This document shows positions 32,891-48,383 of a stretch of DNA of 64,000 nt, piece by piece; the stretch's first letter is position 1, and the number at the start of each line of letters is the position of its first letter. The notes under the pieces are model-generated. The model was not told the DNA's origin. It did not search any database and was given only the letters and a program-made list of their open reading frames with translations. Source of the DNA: Anoplopoma fimbria. Taxonomy: Eukaryota > Chordata > Actinopteri > Perciformes > Anoplopomatidae. A program made the translations under genes and the position numbers. Location: NCBI RefSeq assembly GCF_027596085.1, contig NC_072450.1, forward strand, positions 30,037,676 through 30,101,675, in the 5' to 3' direction.

Positions 32891-33232
32891 CAGTCGTGGA
32901 AAGTAAATAAGGACATTTACTCATGTACTACTGTACTTAAGTACAATTATTTGATGCTACTTTCTACTCCACTTCATTTCAGCCAGAGATTTTGTACTTT
33001 TTACTTAATTACATTTATTTATGAGAATATAAAATACAATGCATTGAAATACAGTAAATTAAACCACCCAACCGTATAAAAAATAATAAAAATAGCTTTA
33101 TTGCAGGCAGCTAGCTACAACCAGTACTCACTCTGCAGCGTACGATTTAGCAGGATTTTGAATGCAGGATTTTTAACTGTAACATTTTAATTGTGATATT
33201 TTTAAGTAAGTAAATGATATTAGTACTTTATT
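32891..33232 (+). mobile_element. hAT-type MITE
   Basis: It begins CAGTCGTGGAAAGTAAATAA and carries TACTCATGTACTACTGTACTT, CTACTCCACTTCATTTCAG and a distal AGGATTTTGAATGCAGGA block. This is the order of a very common fish non-autonomous hAT element that starts CAGTGGTGGAA. The right terminus is decayed and no 8-bp duplication was confirmed. No coding capacity. Confidence 0.8.
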
Positions 33233-35319
33233 TTTGTTTGTCAAACAGGGGACCATGTTGTGAGACCCCGTGGATCTACTGATCGATATCCATATTTTTG
33301 TGTGAATTATGAGATTGGTGTCTGAGAAAACCTATTGATCGTGTGAGCAAAAGTCATTATTTAAGCTGTTGGCTTGTTTTTTTCCAGCATTGCAGAAATC
33401 AAAACAGCTGCAAATACAAAAGGATTTGGTGTGGGTAGGCTCACAGACCTAGATTGGTTCCCATTTTTAACTGGTGTGCAATTAATCACACAGGATATTC
33501 GCTTTTCTTTGAAAAGACCTTAGGCCTACAATTGGTAGTATCTCACGTGGCATTCACCTCCCCTTCCTCTGTCTAGTTTGCAAAGGCATCCTGTTACAAT
33601 TGTGATTTGTTTAGGGATATACAAACAAGCCATTCCCCCCCCATACCAGAATGACAATGTGTGGAGCCAGACATTTCTTTGGGGCTGACACAGCGTTTTT
33701 GAGATATGTCAGACTGACTTACATTTCTAATAAAAGGCTTCACATAGATGTAGCAGCAGGAACATCAATGTCGCTGAAAGTCCTCTCCCTTGTCTTGTGA
33801 GAAGCCTTTTGAATGACTGATCAAAGCTGTGACTGTACATCAGACACACACGCAGAAGAGCAGAAAGGATATCACCTCTAAACCCTCTGACAAGCCCCTG
33901 TCATTTAGAAACATAATGCCAGCACACGGCCGGTAGGTGTTTGGAGTCAACCACAATAACTGAGTGTGTTTACGTGCCTTAGTCCTACACACAGCATCTG
34001 TCACGCAGTCCACAGGGCTGACTGACTGCTGTCTGCATCAGCAGCGCGGCTTACAAGACTCCACTAGACTTCGATGAGTTTTAATTATTCACAAGTACGC
34101 TTCATCGAACAGAACTGGGGCAGGGAGAAGAGCTATGAGGAGGCATATTACAAATCCCCACTTTCCTCTATCTTTTCCGCGTGCCATCTGCGGTTGGCAG
34201 GGGTAGTCATAAATAAGTGTTACGCGTTCATGCACACGCGAACAAAACTGATGCCTTGATTTAAAGAGATTTGAAAAGTGTGACAGATTTGTTGCAAGAT
34301 CATGTGTGTAGATGACGGGGGACGCTGAGTTGGGTGATCACGCAGATTTTCACTCATACAACACATGAGAAGACACAAAATACAGAAATACTAATGCTCT
34401 CACATTGAGGGATTGCCACCAAATCAGAATATCTTTTTGGCAACATGTATTTTTTAGTTAGTTATAATTTAACAAAATCACATACGCTGCACACAAGCAC
34501 AAGGTAGATGTAGTAAGTGTTAGAACAAGATGAGAGCTCACTACTAAGGCTGAAATAGTTTCCAATCCAAATGTTTTAATCATAAACTGCAAGAGGCACA
34601 ATATTTATTAAAACAAAAGTATGCTTCGAATATCATTCTAACTTAGGTATTATGGTGCTGTAGAGACGTCCCGGCCTTCGACTTTTATTCTATATACTCA
34701 GGTAGAAGTCGTTGTCTGGTTCAGATTCCGGCAAAAATTCCCTTTTTTTTTTTTTTTTTTTTTTAAATCGTTCAGCCCTACTCACTGCTGTTGCCAAAAT
34801 AATAAAATATGGACACAACAAACCTAATAACCTTATAACCTAATAACTTCCTCCTAGATACTATATCTCCCTATTTCTAAAAGGATGATCAAATAAAAAA
34901 GACAGCTCAGTGAATTATAAGTAATAACGTAAAAATTGCATGATTGATGTTATGATGTTGAGTGAGCTGTGATATGACATGGAAATAAGGCAGACTCTTG
35001 ACTTGTTAAGTAATAAGCACCAATTCTACACACTTCAAAATATAGTGGCAAGTGCAATTGATGAAAAGACTTCAAAGTGCATCTCAGACTGTAATATACC
35101 CTGTGACAACAAAAACATTAAGGGTCCCTATTAGAGAGAAACAACAGCACATTTGCTCCGATTTGAGAGACTAAAACAGATAAATCTGGAGCCAGATGCA
35201 GGCCAGCACAGCGGCCAGTTACAGTCTGCTGAGCTGTGTCTGTACATCTTCAGTGGCCCCTCCCTTCTACCAACACTAGGGGTCACTGTGGCTCTGTTTC
35301 ACTTCCACCGCTCACTCAC
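33233..35319. other. Intergenic or intronic DNA; poly-T at 34741-34764
   Basis: No coding exon recognised. A run of about 24 T at 34741-34764 sits beside AAATCGTTCAGCCCTA, which looks like the 3' end of an old minus-strand retroposon. The last exon of the vstm2b-like gene should lie on this side but was not found. Confidence 0.4.
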
Positions 35320-38640
<3,321 letters not shown>

Positions 38641-38687
38641 TCCCGTGTGTTGATGATGACTGCTGGGAAGAACCGCACGGTTGTCCT

Positions 38688-38718
38688 TTTTTTTTTTTTG
38701 TCGGTGTGTTTGTGGTTC

Positions 38719-38779
<61 letters not shown>

Positions 38780-38923
38780 CTCTGGCAGCTGTCACCGACC
38801 TGGAGCCTTCCCGGGGGTTGGTGTGCTTGGCGAGCGCATCGCGAGGATGCGCGATCAACAGAGGGGTCTCTGGGCGCCCTCCTCCTCCTCCTCCTCCTCC
38901 TCCTCCCCCCCACCCCCCTCTGT

Positions 38924-38959
<36 letters not shown>

Positions 38960-38974
38960 TCCATCTCTCTCTCT
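38688..38974 (+). repeat. Polypyrimidine tract: poly-T, (TC)n, (CTC)n, (TC)n
   Basis: Poly-T at 38688-38699, a TC array at 38717-38777, a CTC array at 38879-38908 and another TC array at 38927-38974, broken only by a GC-rich middle. On the coding strand of the vstm2b-like gene it is a GA-rich block about 1 kb upstream of the first exon found. Confidence 0.95.
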
Positions 38975-41090
38975 AGTGTGCCAGTGCCTTGTCTCCTTCC
39001 CACCACTGCCACTGGCTTCTAAATAATAGAAGCAGTGCGTTTTTTCCTCTTTCATTTTTGAAAACATGCATCACAGCCTCAGCGAGGGACTTATTGCAGG
39101 TCTATCTATCCATCAGGTCTTACTTTAAGGCCACAGGGATAATCGTTAGGTTAGTGACAGTTCCAGAGGCTTAATTCACATACAATCCCAATGTCTCAAT
39201 CAAATACGGCTTTACGAAAACCAGCCTGGTGCAGAGAGGGGGGGATGCTTCCGTAAATTCCCAGACACAGTTGTGACCAGCCATTTGAGCCTGTCCAACG
39301 CCTGCATTAGGCATTAATGTTGTAGGTTACAAACATAGCGAGGCCCAATTGTTTAGAAATCAGTTTCTGACCTGAATCTCTGATAAATGTACAACTACAC
39401 TAATCCCCTTTGTTTAACCTTGTATATCCAAGACAGAATGCATATGATGTGTTTTCCAGAAGTTCATTCCATGGTTACAGCATATGCCTAAAGCAATACA
39501 ATTATGACATGTAATAACAACAACCCCCCCCACCTAGACAGATATTAGATTGCTTGAGTGAAATAGAAGAATAAACCGGGTCCTTTGTCCTGTGTGGAAT
39601 GACAATGTTTTTTTCGGTAGGTTTCCAAGATACGGAAGCTTCTGGATTAAGCCCGGGTTTAATAGGCCTCAAAGCCAAAAGACTAAATTTGGCACCAAAA
39701 ACGTCCTCTCTGCCTCTGTTCATCGGGAATCACCAAGCTATGACCCTTTTCTGTTGCAATCATCTATCCTCAACTTTTAAAATTACATTTTCCCAGTTGA
39801 CACTAGCATATGTTTTTGCCCCAAGAAGACATTATTCCAAAAATGTTTAGTTTCCATAAGAACACTATTATCATTTTGCTTGTTAACAAAGACTATGAAA
39901 TCATCTCAGATGATTTAAAACTCTTACACAAGGTTACCGCAGGTGTCGACCAGAAAGGTGAATCCTTAATTATGTAAAAGCAATGCTTTGGAGCAATGCT
40001 GTCTGACTCCTCTCTGTGCCTCAAAAGGATAACTCAAATCACTGTTAATATTTTGTTTGATTTTGGCTATGAGTCAAGAGCGAAACCCAAAAGCTTCCAG
40101 CATTTGCCTCTAGAATTGGTGTTTTTTAACTTTTAACCGGTAAACTAGAGAGACCCAAAATGTCCCCCCCCCAAAAAAGAAGATATTTTCAGCTTTTTCA
40201 AAATGAAGGTCATGCTCTTTCATAATGGCCTTCACAGATACTTGAGGGGGCTTTCTGAGAAGGCCTGTACCGTGCACTCAATACCAAAGAGCAAGTGAGA
40301 GGGAGCGTCCATTTAAGGAATGTTCTAGAAGCAAATTGGACCAGAGCCCATGGAGCAGAAAAAGACATCAGATGGAGCTGTCTTTTTGCTTTTAAGAACT
40401 GTAATATTTAATATTTTTATTGTGAAGTCTGCTAAGGTTTCCCCTATCTCCTACCAGTGTTGCAGAAAGCTAAACTCATTATTAGTGAGAAGGGCCTGAA
40501 ATGCCAGTATGCGCTGTTACATTTTGCTTTCTTAGAAATTGAGCACCATATTAAGAAAATAACTTTATAATCCAACTGGATGTTGAACTTTGATTGAATT
40601 ACTTTGGCATTTGAAACAATAGTCTAAAGTAAATGTAGTGAGCAGTCTTTGGACTGAACCCAGGGGTATTGACACTGGCTTTGATGACAGAACCTCTTAA
40701 TATCATACATGGTTCCTCTCGAGAGATGCATTTTCAGTGCAGTTTAAATCTCCACCCAAAAATTAAAAGAAAACGTCACTATTACAGCTTCTACCATTTG
40801 TTAGTACGTCTGGGAAAGCTTATCTCCAATTCTCCAATACAGCACTAATATAAAGTTTTACAAGTTTACCCTTCAGTAATTTCCTCTGTAACATACAAAA
40901 TAGGTATGAGTCTTTTTTTATACAAAATTACATCACCACTGTTGCTTAGTAAGCCTCCCACCTCTCCCAGTGTGCTTCATTATTAATGTGTTTCTTTCAG
41001 AAATATTACATACAAAAAGACAAACACTGAAGTTCTTTTAACACGCTCTCTGGCACCGTTAATGTTTACAGAACCCTTCTTGATATCACC
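38975..41090. other. No feature recognised
   Basis: AT-rich DNA. A short C run and small chance frames only. Confidence 0.4.
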
Positions 41091-41394
41091 CATTACATTA
41101 CATTACAGTCATTTAGCAGACGCTTTTATCCAAAGCGACTTACAATCAGTAGTATATTACATATCATTCACCCATTCACACACTGATGACAGGCTACCAT
41201 GCAAGGTGCCACCATCAGACTCTAACTAACATTCATGCAACATCCAGTCCACACCGATGGCAAGCCTTCGGGAGCAACTTGGGGTTAAGTGTCTTGCCCA
41301 AGGACACATCGACTGCCGAAGCCGGGTATCGAACCACCGACCCTCTGATTGGAGAACTACCTTGCTCTCCACTACTCCACAGCCACCCTTATTG
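41091..41394 (-). mobile_element. Complete tRNA-derived SINE with L2-type tail
   Basis: On the minus strand: an A-box-like TGGCTGTGGAGTAGTGG head, a perfect B box GGTTCGATACC (41325-41335), then the body GTGTCCTTGGGCAAGACAC, GCTCCCGAAGGC, ATGAATGTTAG and GGCACCTTGCATGG. The tail TCGCTTTGGATAAAAGCGTC-TGCTAAATG ends in TAATG repeats. That tail is shared with fish L2-type LINEs, and it also ends the insertion at 59027-59661, which explains how the SINE is copied. No target duplication was confirmed. Confidence 0.85.
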
Positions 41395-42680
41395 AATGTT
41401 GAGCTGCATGAAAACTATAACATCCCAGACAACCAGGACTGAAACCAAGGCAGAGGCAGGTGAAGGAAGGAATGTTCAGAATATGTAATCAAGTCTAAAA
41501 AACGGGCAGGAGTAAAAAAAAAAAAAAAACAATGCACAGGCAGATCTGGCAGACAAAAGCAAAGAAGGTTAGGCAAAGACTCTCTGAGCTGACTCTTTCT
41601 CTTGCTGGGTTTGAGGCAAGATATGTGGAATGTGGGAAGTGGAGATGGACTGCTGTGGGATTGATTCCTGATGCTCGGGAGCACAGAAAGGGGGAGAGTC
41701 CGGTTGTTCTGACCGGGACAAAGGGTTGTGGGACATCTAATTTTCTTGATTCATCCTCTCAGTCTGGCCGTTGGACTGTGGGCAAATTAAACAGAGTCAT
41801 GAAACAATTGCGAAACAACCTTTGCTGGCCTCATTCCTTTCGGTATCCTGTAGAAATATTTTATTCTCAAGAAAGAACAACCACTTTTAGTATCTGTTTG
41901 CACATTTTCAGTTGATTTGCTGTCTGTTTCCTGTGTTTTCCCCTAGTTGACAGGAAGCGCAGAATGACCATGACATGGTTAAGGGTGGGAGATTTACAAA
42001 TGACAGGGATTATTTAGATCAGTGACACTAGTTGTACATGTCCGGACAATTCTGTTTTCAATAGCTCATCCCATTATCAAAGATTATACATTTTTTGGTC
42101 ATGTTCAGCAGCAACAACACAGGAGTGAGAGTGCCTTGAATCACTGCTCTTTTTCAAGCAGCTGATTCAGTTTTTCATACTGATTTGACACTTATAATAG
42201 CCAAGATTTATTACTTACTGTTAAAGTACACTCCTCTGCGGAGAAACTGACTCTCAGGGGGTCTTCGGCATGTAATTATAATCACATGCCGGTGTGTCAG
42301 TTTGTCCGAACTGTTGTTTCCATCCGCTGCCATGCCGAGCGGATACAATGCCTGAAAACACAGTTAACTTACCCAAACACTCACTTTCTGAAATATTCCT
42401 TTGTATATGCCTTACACTGTATGAAAGGTTAAACACTTCAATAAATAAACCAGAAACTGCAAGTATTCTTCAGATTTTTTGCTCTCCATGTTTAAGATTC
42501 AGACTGAAACCTGACCAAGCTGCACCTGATTGAATGGCAGCTAGCAGTGAAATAAACAATAAATAGAAATAAACTTTATAACCCTTGCTCAAAAGTGTAA
42601 TTTATATGAAGTACTGTACATTTTACCTTTTGTTTTGTAGACTTTTTCAGTAACACTTCCACTAAAATACCTGCAAAGTA
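41395..42680. other. Unassigned; one 127-codon frame at 41532-41915
   Basis: The plus-strand frame at 41532-41915 (with GLIPDAREHRKGESP and SGRWTVGKLNRVMKQLR) resembles material found around fish retroelements, but I cannot place it. The rest is AT-rich with no call. Confidence 0.35.
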
Positions 42681-42710
42681 ACAATCTAATCTAATCTAAT
42701 CTAATTTACT
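42681..42710. repeat. (TAATC)n short array
   Basis: Four or five TAATC units, like a LINE tail, without an adjacent recognisable LINE. Confidence 0.5.
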
Positions 42711-43361
42711 TGTACATTGCTCCACAGCAATTTATGATATATTATGCAATCAACATGTTCAATGGATGTGTCCTATAGAAAGCAGAGTGTTCAAGGACGT
42801 TGGATGAGGTTACAGCTGCATTGCTTGCCCAAGACGAAAACATTTTGAAAGAAAATGCAGTAGCAAAGAGTTAAGATGTTGTTGTATGTCATGTTATTTA
42901 GTAAATTCAAAGGGAAGTAAACCTATTGACTGTTCCTGATGACGCATTAGTGACAATGGCTGATATGCCTTATATGTGGCCAAAAACGAAAACAGTCTAT
43001 TTCTTGGCTTCAAAGGAGAGGACAAAGGTGTCAAATTATGGACAGTTTTCAGCTTTAAGAAAAGAAAATATAGATCATCTGTCAGAGGACAAAAAAAAGA
43101 AGCATTGTTTCTAAGAAACTTGTCGCTGTCAACATAGTTGTCAAGCAATTTCAACTTTATGAAAAATAATAGTACGGTTGATGAGTCGAAAAATATACGA
43201 AACATATATATATATATATATATATTCAAGCTCAGGTGTCTGAATATATCATCACACAATGATGTCATAGCAACGGCAGCACATGTACAAGCTGTGGCCG
43301 GTTGCTCCCATGAACTACTCTACATTCTTGTCTTTCTAATGGCATATGACAGATAACTGTT
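42711..43361. other. Unassigned, with (AT)n at 43204-43226
   Basis: AT-rich DNA with an 11-unit AT run. No coding signal. Confidence 0.4.
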
Positions 43362-43690
43362 GCGCTGTTGCTGGTAGCAGATTTAATAATTAATAATTAA
43401 TGAATATCAAGATAAGTGACAATTATCAATAATTTAGTTATGAAGTATAAACCGATACATTATATATTCGTTTATACTATAAAAAGAATGATGGTACCGG
43501 GACGTAAACCAACCATTAGTTTAACTAACAGAATTTAACATAAGATTCAATTTTGGACGCCATCCAAATTGGAAAAATATATTAATCGATTAAGTCTTAA
43601 TCTCAGGGTTGCTACTGAGCTCTTCTCATGGTGTACAGTGATCTATTATTTCATATACACACAAATAAAATGATCAAGTTCATTATAAAT
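43362..43690 (+). repeat. Unclassified repeat X, copy 1
   Basis: From GCTGTTGCTGGTAGCAGATT to GATCAAGTTCATTATAAAT. It shares blocks with copy 2 in the same order: GGTAGCAGATTTAATAA, ACCATTAGTTTA-CTAACAGAATTT, TTGGACGCCA, CTTAATCTCAGGGTTG and CATATACACACAAAT. No coding content. Possibly LTR-like, but no TG...CA ends were fixed. Confidence 0.75.
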
Positions 43691-43699
43691 AGGGCTACC

Positions 43700-43975
43700 A
43701 CATCCCACTCTCCCCTCCTCTCTGCTTACTTGGGGACATATCCAACATTAACCTTAACAACGCATCCAGGAGAATATTATCCGTAGCACTAATCATTGCC
43801 AAGTAAACTATCCCCATGAACTGGAAATCAAGACACAAAACCATCATTACACTATGGAAAAATATACTAATTGAATACACATCAATGGAAAAATGATCTG
43901 CCTCAATAAAAAATCTAACTGCAGACTGTGACTTAATTTGGAATCCATTTGTCAATACCCTTAACTCCCCGGATA
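43700..43975 (+). pseudogene. L1-type LINE ORF2 C-terminus
   Basis: The plus-strand frame gives GDISNINLNNASRRILSVAL, then after a stop MNWKSRHKTIITLWKNILIE-YTSMEK, and after another stop LIWNPFVNTL. I-x-x-N-W-K, W-x-x-x-L-x-E and W-x-P-F are the usual end of L1/Tx1-type ORF2 proteins. The fragment sits exactly between two direct copies of repeat X. Confidence 0.7.
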
Positions 43976-44032
43976 GTGTGCTCTTACCCGGGAAAGCACC
44001 CTGGAAAGGAGGCTCTGGATGATTATCAAATG

Positions 44033-44366
44033 TAGCGTTGTTCCTGGTAGCAGATTTAATAAAAAATAAGTATTTAATATCTGGATATGCAACTAGTTTA
44101 AATAACTCAATTATGATTGAGAAACCCTTAAATTAGTATTAAAGAACGATAGTACTCAAACTTACCACCATTAGTTTACCTAACAGAATTTGACATAGGA
44201 CTTAAGTTGGACGCCACCCCATTTTGGAAAAATTGGGAAAACTTCAAAATGTAATATTAATCAATGATATCTTAATCTCAGGGTTGTTACAGAGTTCTTC
44301 TCAAGGTGTACATTGGCCTATTGCTTCATATACACACAAATCAAATGATCAAGTTCTTTATAAATT
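44033..44366 (+). repeat. Unclassified repeat X, copy 2
   Basis: Direct repeat of 43362-43690, about 671 bp further on, diverged by substitutions and small indels. After it the sequence continues into the part of X that is found again at 46.0-46.7 kb. Confidence 0.75.
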
Positions 44367-45305
44367 AAATATTTATTGGACAAACAAAAGTACTAAACTA
44401 CTAAACATAAATGAAACAGAATAAAGGGAAATATTAAACAATAGAATGAAGAGTAAACAGAATAATGAACCACGACTAATGAAAAGGATTGAATGTGACC
44501 AGTTAGAATCAGTGACTCGCCTGACGGCTCTGATGGGCAGATTGGAGGTAAAGTTGCATGGAATGGCGGCTGTTCCCCTGAAGGCCTCGGCATCTGGTTG
44601 GATGATTGTAGTTTCTTGAATCACTCTCTTCCATCTCTCGCTCAGTGGCAGTTGATTCGGCTTTCTCTGATGTCTTCGTAACCTGGTCGTCTTCTTCGTT
44701 GAGGTTCGGCTTGAACCGTTCTTCCTCGTCTTCATCTCTCTCGGCACGAGGATGAGTCTTCTCTTCACCCCCCTTTGTAGCAGCAGGGGTCATTAGGGCA
44801 TCTTGGCCAGTTTAAGAGTCGGTTGCTCTCAACAGTTGCTGGAATTAATCTTCAGCACGTTGGGGCATCACAGGTCGGAGCTGCATGGCACATTAGACGA
44901 CATAGGAGGGCCGTAGTTAGACCAGGAACGGAATACCAGAGAAGAAGCAGAACCGGCAGAACCACGAGGGAGAGATCTGGTGTGCAGGATTCAAAGTCAC
45001 TCAATCATATTTGTAGTATTTCAGAAACCAGGTGGAGGAAGGCACTTCTTCAGGTTCTTGCATCTCATATCGGCCGGAGATCCTCTCAGCCTGTGGAGAG
45101 GTCTCTGCTCACAGGGCCTTCGAGCCTGCAGACGGACAACATTTCAGCACTCATCAGGGTCCTGTGTGAGACACAAGAAAGAGGCAGGGGGAAACGTCTC
45201 CCCCCCTCTGTTGTCCTGTGCTGGGGTTGAGATAAGGTTATATGGCAGGAAACTAAGAGAATTGCAGACAGAGTTAGCTATCATGAAGTTAACTATCCAT
45301 AACTT
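44367..45305. repeat. Unclassified repeat X, distal part, with minus-strand frame
   Basis: Blocks GACCAGTTAGAATCAGTGA (44500) and GTCCTGTGTGAGACACAAGAAA (45160) to TTAGCTATCATGAAGTTAA (45285) recur at 46025 and 46530-46680. A 131-codon minus-strand frame (44373-44768) has a charged first half and a strongly hydrophobic last 35 residues, and 125-135 codon plus-strand frames overlap at 44823-45357. None is recognised. Confidence 0.55.
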
Positions 45306-45710
45306 TATAAACTCAGATGTTTTAATACAGATTATAAGATATAAGAACTTACTATGACCAGAACTAAAATATCAAGTAAAGGTTTCTTTATCTTGTTTAT
45401 TACAATTGGATGCTTTTTCTTTGTCCTCAGGAATGTGAATGCTCATACAACCTAGAAAGGTGTGGTCATAAAACATGGAGTCACCCAAAGAGTTACCCCA
45501 AGTCTTATCTTCAGATAGTCCAGGCACAGGAGAAACCACTTAGTGCCCTTATAGGTCCACTTTATATGCCCTTATAGGTCATGAGAGCAGTTCCTGAAGG
45601 AAGTTGTTAGGTTTAGATCTTCTCATTGACATTTGGATTTATTCTGTCCCGCTGACCAAACTTCAGAATCAGGAGAACACGTTTCCAGTGCATTTTGGCC
45701 TCCACTAGGG

Positions 45711-46011
45711 TTGTCCCTTGTCACCAATCCTTTTTGTGATTTTCATGGACAGGATTTCAAGGCACAGCCTTTGGGAGGAGAGTGTCCACTTTGGGGATCT
45801 CAGAGTTGCATCCCTTCTTTTTGCAGATGATGTGGTTCTGTTGGCTCCTTCAGAACGTGACGCACTGGGGCGGTTTGCAGCTGAGTGTGAAGCGGTTGGA
45901 ATGAGAGTCAGTACCTCCAAGTCTGAGGCCATTGTTCTCTGGCCGAAAAATGGTGGATTGCACCCTCTGAGTTTGGAGTGAGTCACTGCCAAAGCGAGGG
46001 AGTTCCACAAC
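45711..46011 (+). pseudogene. LINE reverse transcriptase fragment (FADD motif)
   Basis: The plus-strand frame reads G-C-P-L-S-P-I-L-F-V-I-F-M-D-R-I-S (RT motif B region), FGDLRVASLLFADDVVLLA (motif C, F-A-D-D) and AECEAVGMRVSTSKSEAI. This is a different LINE family from the copies at 18-21 kb. It is a clean 100-codon piece without stops, cut off at both sides, and repeat X sequence starts right after it. Confidence 0.85.
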
Positions 46012-46017
46012 TCAATG

Positions 46018-46690
46018 AAAAGGATTGTGACCACGTAGAATCAGTGATTCATATCATTGATTAATGTCCATCAATTAATTCCGTCGTTTGATGTTTATAC
46101 CTTAAATTTAGTTCAAAAACATTTAAGCACCATTCAGCCTCAACGTCAGTGTCAAAGTCCCGTGTAGAAGAGAAGAGAACAGTGGCTTTTTTTTGGGGGG
46201 GTGGGGGGCAGTTTTATTGGGGCAATAGCAAACCACTTCCAACTTAAAAACTATCTTAATTATTTAATTTAACCTTACTTTACTGAATTAATACGAGTTA
46301 CTTACATAGTCTATGCAATTCTTCCATATTTGAAATGTAAGCTTTCGCAGCTGCAAAAAATTATACCAAATAATTTGATATAGATTACTGAATAAAACCT
46401 GATAAGTTAAAAATTACACAACACAGATAGACATTGTTATCATGACACAAACCTATGTAGATAAATATGTATGTCTACCTATAGGCATAATAAGTGAATG
46501 GATAATATTAATCTCAACATTTCAGCGAAGTTCAGTGTCCTGGGTGAGAGACAAGAAAAGGAAAAGGGGAGAACGTCCCTTCCCCTCATCATCTGTTTGT
46601 CTGAAAGACATGGATTATATCACAGTTGCACTTTATATGGCATTAAACTAAAAGAATCGTAAACAGAGTTGGCTATCGTGAAATAAAAAA
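46018..46690 (+). repeat. Unclassified repeat X, third partial copy
   Basis: Matches 44480-44510 at its start and 45160-45300 at its end (GAGAGACAAGAAA, C-T-C-A-T-C and AAACAGAGTTGGCTATCGTGAA), with different sequence between. A short G-rich run lies at 46193-46210. Confidence 0.55.
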
Positions 46691-47454
46691 TCCTTGAATT
46701 TTTAAATCCCTAATGGACAGCAAGGGGACAAGGTATCTATGACAGTTAACAAACAAATGCTTAGCTTTACTTCTAACTTCGAACACTAAAAAACATCTAT
46801 TAGACTACAGCACCGACAACATATATGATCAATACTTACACTTTATTAAACTAAGGGATCCAGTACGTTGCTAGTGAATGCCCATACTGCTGTTTAGGGA
46901 CAATTAAAAACCAACCCGGGGCAGTGAGCTTAGCTGTCACTCAAAAATACATTAGCCAAAGGTAAAGGAAGCCTGAAAAAACCTGCCCACGCTAGACAGG
47001 AGTGCCCTGAGATATTAGGTGCAAAAGAGTAAGCGCATGCAGAACCTGTCAGTTGGGAGGAAAAAAAACTGCACTTGAGACTCATAGCGGCAATTTCTTA
47101 ATTTGTGATTTGTAGAATATGATTTGTGCACCTGCAATGGAGAATTTAAGAAGGTGCAGCTGTTGTGTGTAGTTTTTTGCTGGGATTTAAGATTTACTGA
47201 ATAATCACAAGTGATTATTTTCTACAACAAATTCCACTGTCACAGGTGCTCAGGTGATTTTTCTCCAATAATATCTTCATATTTAGCTCTGTGCTATTGA
47301 CAGATGAGCTGTTTTTTTTGTCACTGTTTTTACTCTTCAGCAAACATGGGAATATTTTTTTTTTAAAGTAAACATTTTAGAAACCTTATTTTGGTTCAAA
47401 GTGACTAAATGATAAGCTAACTGATAAACTTCCAACTCACTGGACATCCCACAG
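46691..47454. other. No feature recognised
   Basis: AT-rich DNA. No transposon terminus for the adjacent Tc1 fragment was found. Confidence 0.4.
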
Positions 47455-47925
47455 AGTTCAGTTAAATCCATCATTAAGAAATGGAAGGAGTATGGCACTT
47501 GTTTAAATCTGCCTAGAGCTGGCCGTCCTCACAAACTGAGTGACTGGGCAAGAAGAAGACTGGTGAAGGAGGCCACCAAGACACCTACGACCACTCTGAA
47601 GGAGTTAAAAGCTTCAGTGGCTCAGATTGGAGAGACTGTACATACAACAACTGTTGCCTGGGTTCTTCACCGATCAAAGCTATATGGGAGAGTGGCAACG
47701 AGAAAGCCACTGTTGAAAAAAGCTCATATGAAATCTCGCCTGGAATTCGCCCAAAGGCATGTGGGAGACTCCAAAGTCAATTGGAAGAAGGTTCTTTGAT
47801 CTGATGAGACAAAAATGTAGCTTTTTGGCCAACAGACTAGACGCTATGTTTGGCGAACACCAAACACTGCACATCACACACAAACACACCATCTCCACCG
47901 TGAAGCATGGTGGTGGCAGCATCAG
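47455..47925 (+). pseudogene. Tc1-like transposase fragment
   Basis: SVKSIIKKWKEYGTCLNLPR-AGRPHKLS is the second half of the Tc1 paired-type DNA-binding domain. RRLVKEATKTPTTTLKELKA, then KSRLEFAQRHVGD lead to the catalytic start V-L-stop-S-D-E-T, where a TGA replaces the usual Trp before the first DDE Asp. After K-H-G-G-G-S-I the sequence ends, so the second Asp and the last acidic residue are missing, and no inverted repeats are seen. Confidence 0.88.
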
Positions 47926-48012
47926 TGTAATTCGATATGGTATACAAATATGGTATGGTAACCTGTCAGTACTGTTAAAACCTAAGCTTGAAGGTCTTAC
48001 TCAAACGGCCCT

Positions 48013-48110
48013 AAGGATTCAATTAAATTAAATTCAGTTTATTTTGTATAGCCCAAAATGACAAATTACAAATTTGCCACATCCTCTGTCCCGGAAGGAT
48101 CATAGGTAAA
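48013..48110 (-). mobile_element. L2-type LINE 3' tail
   Basis: Minus strand: ATTTGTAATTTGTCATTTTG-GGCTATACAAAATAAACTG, then AATTTAATTTAAT. The same tail in the same orientation is found at 55740-55830, at the end of the long L2-type element. Confidence 0.75.
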
Positions 48111-48383
48111 AAAGAACATCACTATCGTCTGTCCTTACTGTATATGAAAAATCTGTACTCAGGGAGGCACAGAAAATTCTGAATGACTTACTCTGAACCA
48201 AGAATTCCAATTGTTGCCTTTGAGCAGACGGTTCATCTTGTGCAGAGCATGCCTATGGCTCGTGGCATACCTCTGGACAGAGAGTTCAGAAGGGAAGCAT
48301 TCTCCTCATCACTCTCGCCCCAGAGTTCGACGGTGTTGTACAGCTCATCTGAGTTGGGGGAAGGTTGCGCCACACTCCTGCTT

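Noticed and set aside
41320..41394. tRNA gene on the minus strand, because of a perfect B box.
   Set aside because: No cloverleaf closes around it and it continues into a SINE body with an L2-type tail.
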